This document shows positions 30,342 to 36,821 of a stretch of 36,821 bases of DNA, piece after piece (position 1 is the stretch's first letter; every line of letters starts with the position of its first letter). The stretch comes from Lingula anatina (Eukaryota; Brachiopoda; Lingulata; Lingulida; Lingulidae), in NCBI RefSeq assembly GCF_001039355.2, contig NW_019775438.1:372304-409124 (forward strand), given 5' to 3'. The position numbers and the translations under genes are program-made. The notes below the pieces were generated by a model. It was given only the letters and a program-made list of their open reading frames with translations. It was not told the DNA's origin and did not search any database.

Positions 30342-30911
30342 TTCCCACTGAAATTTAAGAATTCAACGTGAAAAGGCAGTGCTAACCATAAATGAAACAT
30401 AACGTAATCATTGCATTGCAGACTTTATAGCATTGCATAATGCCTCGTCTCGAAGTTTTACAGGTATGTTACTATACATAATTACACACCAAAACGAGGC
30501 TTTGTTCAGGAGTGCGCCAGGTCTTTGCATAAGTGCATTTTACTGTTCTTTAACGTGCATGTTAACTATACCACATCACTTACACATAACGAAATGAACA
30601 AAATTGTTGTGAGTATTCGATGCATTAACAAATTGTTTTAATATCATACAAATAAACTGAAAATTACATTTTAAGGGGAGGAAACGGGTCCACAAGCTTA
30701 CCCATAAGGCGCAGACATCTTTAAAACCCCGCTGTCCAATCGCACGAACGATAAGTTGCGAGTGTTGGCACCGACCAATCACAGAGTACCTTTTGTGTAT
30801 GTTAGGCGAAAAAGGCTGCAAGCTGTGGTTTGCAAGGAATTACAAAGGGCCTGCACAAATATTCGAAATTCGGGGACGTTGAGTTATTCAGTGATGCAGT
30901 ACTAAGAGCAG
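30342..30911. promoter_or_regulatory. Candidate bidirectional promoter of UQCC5 and TDG
   Basis: The shared 5' region of two divergent genes. It has two plus-strand CCAAT boxes at 30736-30740 and 30775-30779, about 39 bases apart, a spacing seen with paired NF-Y sites. It is richer in CG steps than its flanks. AGCAG|GTAATA at about 30911 is a possible donor for a noncoding first exon of TDG. Transcription starts cannot be seen. Confidence 0.5.
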
Positions 30912-32248
30912 GTAATAGTTTATAATCTAGAGAAAAAACTGATCACAATGAAGTGTATCGAAAGTCTTCTGATCACGTGTAAGCATGAGCTTGATTTGCG
31001 AGGCCCACTGTTCCCGTAGGCAAGTGAACTTCACTCACCATTGCTACTTACTAATGCAATGCCACTATGAATCATGGCTGACGAGGTCATTTTCAACGAG
31101 TCCAAAAATGATCAGAAAGTTAAACACAGTTAATTATATTGGTCATGAAAATACCAGTTGGTCATTTGAAAAATAATCCAATAATTTTTTTCTCAAAGAC
31201 AGATTTGTTCAAATATAGGTTATAAACTCGAAGACAACAATTATTTAGAATGTAATAAGGTGTTTTTCTTTTAATTTGTGTACTTGTAATAGAATAAGGA
31301 AAATTACTGAAGCAGTAACTAAATTTTGTGAAAGTCTCTGATGTTAAATATGACGTTGAAAAAAAAAATGCAAAATGAAATGTGTACTGTTAAATGAAAA
31401 ATACATCATAATTATAACTTCTGTGTATTATAACTATATATAAAGAAAATTGCACTGTTTTACTCGGAGTGATTATTGGCAAATGGTATTGGTGAACACT
31501 TTCTAGAAGAGATTGTTGATCTATTGTTTTTTTTATTAGACAGTTTTCATGCACACACAATGATCAAAATGCCAGATTTGACACGAGTCTTGCAATAAAA
31601 TGCCTTTTATGTGTTGAATAAAATATACTGTTAATAAATGTCTTATTTTACTAGGTCCTTTACAGCATTCATTTTTTCCTTTAATTTTTAGCAAAGATTT
31701 ATATTATGTACAGAATATTAGACAGTCTAACATAGTAATCTGTTGTACTGTCATATGACGTATGTTAATTTTTATGTTAATAGGAACATAACTGATGCAA
31801 TCTTAGATTTGGGAATGATAAACTCCATGACTTGAGACTATATTTTGTCATATAAAACACGAGGTAGAATTTGGCCTCTAAGCATACTACGTAGTCTTGT
31901 TTTCTATTAGTATTATTTGACTTTTGAAATGGTGTTAATTTAAGATTTTTTGATAATTTATCGTGTCTAATAGCCCTACTCACATTGTTATGATTTTTTA
32001 TGCTGTTTGTTTTAGCCTAATCACTCTATAAAATTCCTAACAAACAAAGAGCATAAATAAAAATCATGAGTAGTCAAAAAAAGAGGAATGCTTTACATTT
32101 TGTGTGTGCATAATAAATGTTAAGTCATTGGTGCTGTCTTTGCTGCTTACCGCCACAACCATTAATTGTTGAACATTTTTTTAAAATGAAATTTTGATCT
32201 GTGTCTAAAGGCAAATGTGTTAAGCTTCCTTAAATCTTCTCTTTTCAG
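30912..32248 (+). other. Presumed 5' UTR intron of TDG
   Basis: AT-rich and without a coding exon I can support. It ends in the strong acceptor cttctcttttcag before the first TDG coding exon, so a noncoding exon must lie upstream. Confidence 0.5.
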
Positions 32249-32326
32249 GTTATAAAGAAACAGAAGTAAGAGTTCTATTGTAGCAGAATACGAACTGGAA
32301 ATGGAGCAGGTCTCAAGCCCATATTT
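32249..32326 (+). CDS. TDG: TDG exon with start codon
   Basis: Acceptor ttttcag at 32248; ATG at 32301 reads MEQVSSPYF, splitting the Phe codon at ATATTT|GTAAGT. The first 52 bases are 5' UTR. Confidence 0.8.
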
Positions 32327-35300
32327 GTAAGTATAAAACCCTAAGTTAAAGGGTTAAATTGTATTTAAGTGCCTATTCTTAGAAACACTTATACATCAGT
32401 ACATCATCACAGTCTTCCTGTCTGCTTTGAGTTTTATTCATGTAGTCATAATTAAATTTTCTATGTGTTAGTATTATACTTTTAATTATATTATACATAA
32501 TATTTAAGATATCAAACTGTTAACAGTAGTTAAGGTAATTACTGAGGGGAAAATGTATTTTTGAGTAACAATTTTGTAGAACATTCATACTGAGTGGTAC
32601 AAACAAAATTAAAAAGCAGGCTACTTTATAGTTATATTCTATGCAGTAAAAGCACCAAAAATGCTACATAGAAATATATATTTTTGTGATTAAAAAATTG
32701 TGCATCAGAAAGTTTGATAACTTTTGCCCATTGAAAAGATAGAGTCATTACCGTAGTTTGTATCTGCCACCCTGAATTTCAAATGGTACTAGGAATGTGC
32801 CTGTGTTATCAGCATGCACCTGCCATTTTTGGGAATAACAGAAGTATACTGGTAGAAGAGAGAGAATGTTCCACTAGTAACCTCTGAAACTGGGCTTTTG
32901 CTTATGAAAAAAGTCTGTTATTTTGTTCTGAAGGGGTTCAACAGAGAAACCCATCTGTATTGCATAATTAGATCAATTTAGTAATTATGTTTCCAGGGTG
33001 CCACCATCCACTGCGTGTCATTTGAGTAATTTTAGGAAAATTAATTTGGTCAATTAGTGCAGTCTTCTAGCAATCAGTGTCTGAATCAGAACACACATGA
33101 AGCAAATCAAAATGTTGCTCAGTGGGCAAAATTTTCTGTAATATCTGGGTAATGAAAACCCTTTCCCATCACTGTAAATGCCAGTTATATTCCATCACAA
33201 AGTACCTATTTCAAAGGCCGTAACAAGATTTTACAATTTACTCTACATGACCAGAGCCAATTAGTGGCTACTATAAAAGGGGTTTTATTTCTGGTTGCTA
33301 GGTAATGAAGGGTAGATAAGGTCTGCTATTGATTACTAATCCATAAACCAGTGCACAAGAAAAGAAAGAAAAAAAAATAAAGAAGAATTTTTTTTTTGGC
33401 AAGACACAGTTGCAATGTTTTATGTTATGTACTTAATTACTTATAGAACATGTTTATTTTCTATAGTTGATTTCTAGTTTTGTGTCCTCATGTTAATTTT
33501 TGCAGTCAGTAATTTTAAAACTATCCATAACACTTAGGCACTACAAGTATAGTCTATCAGTGTTTTTGCAATGGCTTCCTTTTTGTGATTTCTTTGTGAT
33601 TGATTTAAGGGAAAAAAGGGAGACATTAAGCTTCTATATTAATTTATATCCACATCTATTCTCTAAATAGTTTGTTGCTTGGTGGCTCTGCTTGCTGACT
33701 TTTAGAAGTAAATGAATTTCTTATTTTCCATATAGCCAAAACTTCACTGTCAAACAGGAGCCAATGTGGGACGAAGTTCAGATTCCACCAATACAGTTCC
33801 CCCCTGCTGCCCCCTCAAAGAAAAAACCTGGCAGGAAAAGAAAAGTGAAGGAAGAACCTGTAGAAAAGTAAGCATTCTTGGCTTTCAGTTCTTTGAAAAT
33901 GTTCAATATGAAGAGCAGATTTTTAAAATTAATGATTTTTGCTTTAGTCAGAACTCAAACCATTAATAGTTTGACAGTAGGTTTAGATATTTTTCATTTT
34001 CGTAAACCAAAGTAGGTTGTATAAAACATTGTAAGAAAATGGTGGATTTTTATTTTCAGCGGTGAGTCTGTAACAGTAGATGGTAAAGTGGTCAAGGTGA
34101 AACAGGAGAAAATCACAGAACACTTGAAGGTCAGAAAGAAGTATGACAGGTTTAAGGGGATGACAGAAGAGGAAGTGTTACAGAGGACACTGCCTGACCA
34201 CTTGACCCATGGACTGGACATTGTCATTGTAAGGAGAAGAAAATAATTTCCATTGATTTGATATCTAGTATGAAAAAACATTCAGAAAAATAAAATTTGA
34301 CACTTTACAGATAAGGTCTAGAAATTAAGGATTTGGATGTTTTGCATCTTTAGAGTAAAAGATGAAACAGTTTGCTCATTATTTGCAAAAATATTTTTTA
34401 AGTGTCTGTGTGTGTGTGTGTGCATTGGAAATGTGGATTGAAATCCAGCATTTTTGCCAATAGAGCTGTCTATTTTTGAGGTCACTTTCTGTTGAGTTCT
34501 TTGTTAATATATTTCAGGTTGGTATAAACCCCGGCCTCACTGCAGCTTTTGTGGGACACCACTATGCAGGACCAGGCAACCACTTCTGTAAGTGTGGATT
34601 AGGAAAGAGTACTTGTTTTTAAACTTTTTTTCATTTAAAAAAACAACCAACCCCAAACATGAGAACAATCTCTATGATATGTCCAAAAGTATAAAGCACT
34701 AGTTTTTTTCCTTTATTTCCCAAATTCATTACAAAATTTTACCTAAAAAGTAATGATAAGGCAGACAAGGTTGTTATTTCCCAAATTTATGAACGTGCCT
34801 ATATATCATGTCTTTTTCTTTACAGGGAAATGCTTATTCCTGTCTGAATTGATCCCAGAACAGCTGAATGCTTATGATGACTATAAGCTGAAAGAATTTG
34901 GAATTGGATTCACAAATATCGTGGAAAGAACATCTCGAGGAAGTGCAGATCTCACAAAGTAAGCAGTAACCAGGCATGAGAATTCCATGATTTTTTAATT
35001 CAGTTTTGTTGGGACCTCACACTGCCGTGGACTCCCAGCTGATTAAATATTTGATCCATGATGAATTTTCAGGGAGTCTTTCCTAAACCAAGGCTTGTGT
35101 CTGAGTAGCAAACTCAATGTTCAAACCTTAAAAAAATGAAGTGTTTCTGCATTTTTGATTTTCTAAATTGTAGGAGATTAAGAAACAGAAGAAACAGAAA
35201 AAAAAATCACTGTGTGGTAATTACTGATTCAGAATTGATTCTCAGAATGATATAGTTATTTATTTCTGGATGATTTACACTGAATAAAGCTCTCTCATGT

Positions 35301-36821
35301 CCTTTGTAAATTCAGGAAAGAAATCAAGGAAGGTGGAGAAATTCTAAAAGGAAAAATACAGAAATACAAACCAAAGATAGCAGTTTTTAATGGGAAAGGT
35401 AAGCATGAACTGTACTAACAAGACAATGCCATTCCCTTTTTATACTGTTTAATGATTGTGGTTTTGTGTAGAAGCTTTAGAATTGATCAGGAGATTCAGG
35501 AATGGAAAATCAATCACTTACATTTCTTCTAACCAAACTGTCACATTGAATAGGAGTACTGCTATTTACCAATATATCTATTTTAATACCAGTTGTCAAA
35601 TTCAAATTTAGCTTCAGAGAAGCAATTTCACTTTTGTGTTACATACTTTTATATTAGTTAAGTAAACCAGGAACACTAATCTTGTAAATATAATTATAAT
35701 TACTTGAAATATGTTCTGGTTTTGTTTTCTCAGGCATATACGAAGTGTTTGTTGGTCACAAGAACTTCCACATTGGAAAACAACCGGACCATTTTCCTGA
35801 CTGTCCTGACACGGTGAGTCACAATCTGGAGAGAGTCCTTGTTAATTAATTGGTTTTACTTTCAAATAAACCCTCCAGTTTGATCTCTTTTGACAAATGA
35901 TTATATAAATTCCAATATTATAAACAAATTTTAAAATTTTGAAATGTAATTGATTTTTGGACCAAAAGTGGCTTGTGCATTCATGTCTGTCAGTCATAAT
36001 ACCATCTTGTGATCCTCTTGTGAACATCATTCCTCAAAGACCAGGCAATTGAAATGGAAAAATAAATGGGACCTTTTCTAACTTTTGCATGTATTGTTCC
36101 AGGCAATCTTTGTGATGCCTTCCTCCAGTGCACGGTTTACCCAGCTTCCAAGGGCCGTTGACAAAGTGCCATTTTACCAAGCATTGAAAAAATACAGAGA
36201 CTACCTCAGAGGTGACATAAGCCATATAGAGGAATCAGAGATCTGTTTTCCTAACCTTGACCTCAAGGTGAAGGTCAAGAAGGAACCTGACACAGATCCA
36301 AATGGTCAGAGTCTCCCCAAGGCTCCAGCTGAACCCAAACAGAAGAAGCCTAGAGCGAGAAAAAAGATAAAAAAAGAGCCTAAAGAAGTTGGAGGTGACT
36401 CAAATATGATGCCTAACTGTATGAATTTCCAGCAGTTTCAGGTTCCTAATGGCCAGGGCAGTACAATGGCTGTACAGCATGGTGCGTCTTCATCTCTACC
36501 CGATTTCAGCAGGGCAGTTCTTCAGGTTAAGTCTGAGCCATATGACCCCTTCTTGGCGTCTTTCAACCAGTCTGTTCAAAATTGCCCAACTACACAACAG
36601 AGCTTTCAGGCCCATTTCGGCTCCCAACAACAGCAACATTTGCAGCAATTTCATCATTCTCAGCAACAGCATTTGCAACATTTTCCACAGCAACAACAGC
36701 ATCTACCTCAGCACAATAGTCAACAGCCCCAGGGTCAACCCCAGGGTTTACTGCCCCAGGGGCCAGACCCATCCCAGAGATTACAACATTTCAATGATTC
36801 TCACCAAAATTATCAGAATTC
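32301..36821 (+). CDS. TDG: Thymine DNA glycosylase (whole gene as visible, 8 coding exons, 3' partial)
   Basis: Removes thymine or uracil from G mismatches, and 5-formyl- and 5-carboxylcytosine, in base excision repair and DNA demethylation in the nucleus. Coding exons 32301-32326, 33736-33867, 34060-34228, 34518-34587, 34826-34958, 35316-35398, 35734-35813 and 36103 onward join in phase. The first 231 codons lead into the last exon. The catalytic motif GINPGL (Asn of TDG/MUG) is at 34521-34538, followed by [45 protein letters not shown] and the MPSSSAR loop. The N-terminus has a PGRKRK basic patch between two psi-K-x-E motifs. The C-terminal part is Q/H-rich and still open after about 470 residues, against 410 in human TDG. 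UQCC5 lies head-to-head upstream. Confidence 0.95.
33736..33867 (+). CDS. TDG: TDG exon 2: N-terminal disordered region
   Basis: Reads [20 protein letters not shown] then [25 protein letters not shown] and VKEEP are SUMO-consensus motifs, and KKPGRKRK is an AT-hook-like basic patch. Donor AAAA|GTAAGC. Confidence 0.88.
34060..34228 (+). CDS. TDG: TDG exon 3
   Basis: Reads [20 protein letters not shown], then [20 protein letters not shown] and THGLDIVI, the start of the glycosylase fold. Very close to the vertebrate KQEKIT...TLPD.L...LDIVI block. Confidence 0.95.
34401..34422. repeat. (GT)n microsatellite
   Basis: Nine or so GT units in the TDG intron before the catalytic-motif exon. Confidence 0.9.
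34518..34587 (+). CDS. TDG: TDG exon 4: catalytic motif
   Basis: Reads [20 protein letters not shown] then NHF. The Asn of GINPG positions the catalytic water. Ends T|GTAAGT inside the Trp codon. Confidence 0.97.
34826..34958 (+). CDS. TDG: TDG exon 5
   Basis: Reads [20 protein letters not shown] then [26 protein letters not shown](I/M)VERT is a TDG signature. Acceptor tttacag, donor ACAAA|GTAAGC. Confidence 0.96.
35316..35398 (+). CDS. TDG: TDG exon 6
   Basis: Reads [20 protein letters not shown] then KIAVFNGK. Corresponds to the vertebrate EFREGG..L..KLQKYQPRIAVFNGK block. Confidence 0.96.
35734..35813 (+). CDS. TDG: TDG exon 7
   Basis: Reads [20 protein letters not shown] then FPDCPDT. 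Shorter than the vertebrate segment between IYE.F and the IPDTET block. Donor ACG|GTGAGT. Confidence 0.93.
36103..36821 (+). CDS. TDG: TDG exon 8: end of catalytic domain and long C-terminal region, partial
   Basis: Reads [20 protein letters not shown] then [17 protein letters not shown], closing the catalytic fold. The rest is predicted disordered: VKKEP (36274-36288), a [13 protein letters not shown] basic/SUMO patch (36367-36381 for IKKEP), VKSEP (36526-36540), then a stretch rich in Gln, His and Pro to the end of the window. No stop codon is reached. Confidence 0.93.

Noticed and set aside
1-36821. CRISPR arrays, bacterial operons, ribosomal or transfer RNA genes
   Set aside because: The genes are spliced and animal-like. 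No regularly spaced direct repeats with unique spacers and no tRNA cloverleaf or rRNA signature were seen by eye.

Overview
The window is animal genomic DNA: AT-rich, intron-rich (GT-AG introns of roughly 0.1-3 kb), full of microsatellites, foldback/MITE-like elements and a decayed LINE. A bilaterian invertebrate, perhaps a mollusc or other lophotrochozoan, fits best, but the sequence does not prove it. I rebuilt four protein-coding genes by hand from splice sites and reading phase.

Layout. 1-1898: 3' flank with a candidate poly(A) signal and a CA repeat. 1899-17766, minus strand: a receptor-tyrosine-kinase-like gene of at least 23 coding exons (about 1,130-1,150 residues). Its order is EMI domain, two EGF repeats, a four-exon module (A-B-C-D), a linker, one EGF repeat, a second copy of the four-exon module, a juxtamembrane exon, a transmembrane segment and a tyrosine-kinase-like domain. 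The kinase domain has lost both catalytic aspartates (HRD reads HRR, DFG reads GFG), so it is predicted to be a pseudokinase. 17767-25857: about 8 kb between genes, holding SINE-like repeats, a 63-bp-arm hairpin, a MITE and a broken LINE 3' end. 25858-28960, minus strand: a two-exon microprotein gene matching BRAWNIN/UQCC6 (C12orf73). 29341-30341, minus strand: a second two-exon microprotein gene matching SMIM4/UQCC5. 30342-32248: shared 5' region with two CCAAT boxes. 32249 to the end, plus strand: thymine DNA glycosylase (TDG), complete to its catalytic domain and open at the window end within a Q/H-rich C-terminal region.

How the genes relate. UQCC5 and UQCC6 are both small inner-mitochondrial-membrane assembly factors for respiratory complex III. 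Here they lie in tandem, 380 bp apart, with no AATAAA or ATTAAA between them, and head-to-head with TDG. In human, C12orf73/UQCC6 is also the head-to-head neighbour of TDG (recalled, not looked up here), while SMIM4 is on another chromosome. The region therefore looks like an old divergent gene cluster that joins two complex III assembly factors to a DNA-repair gene.

The strongest leads are the EMI-EGF pseudokinase receptor with its duplicated four-exon ectodomain module, and the UQCC6-UQCC5-TDG cluster.
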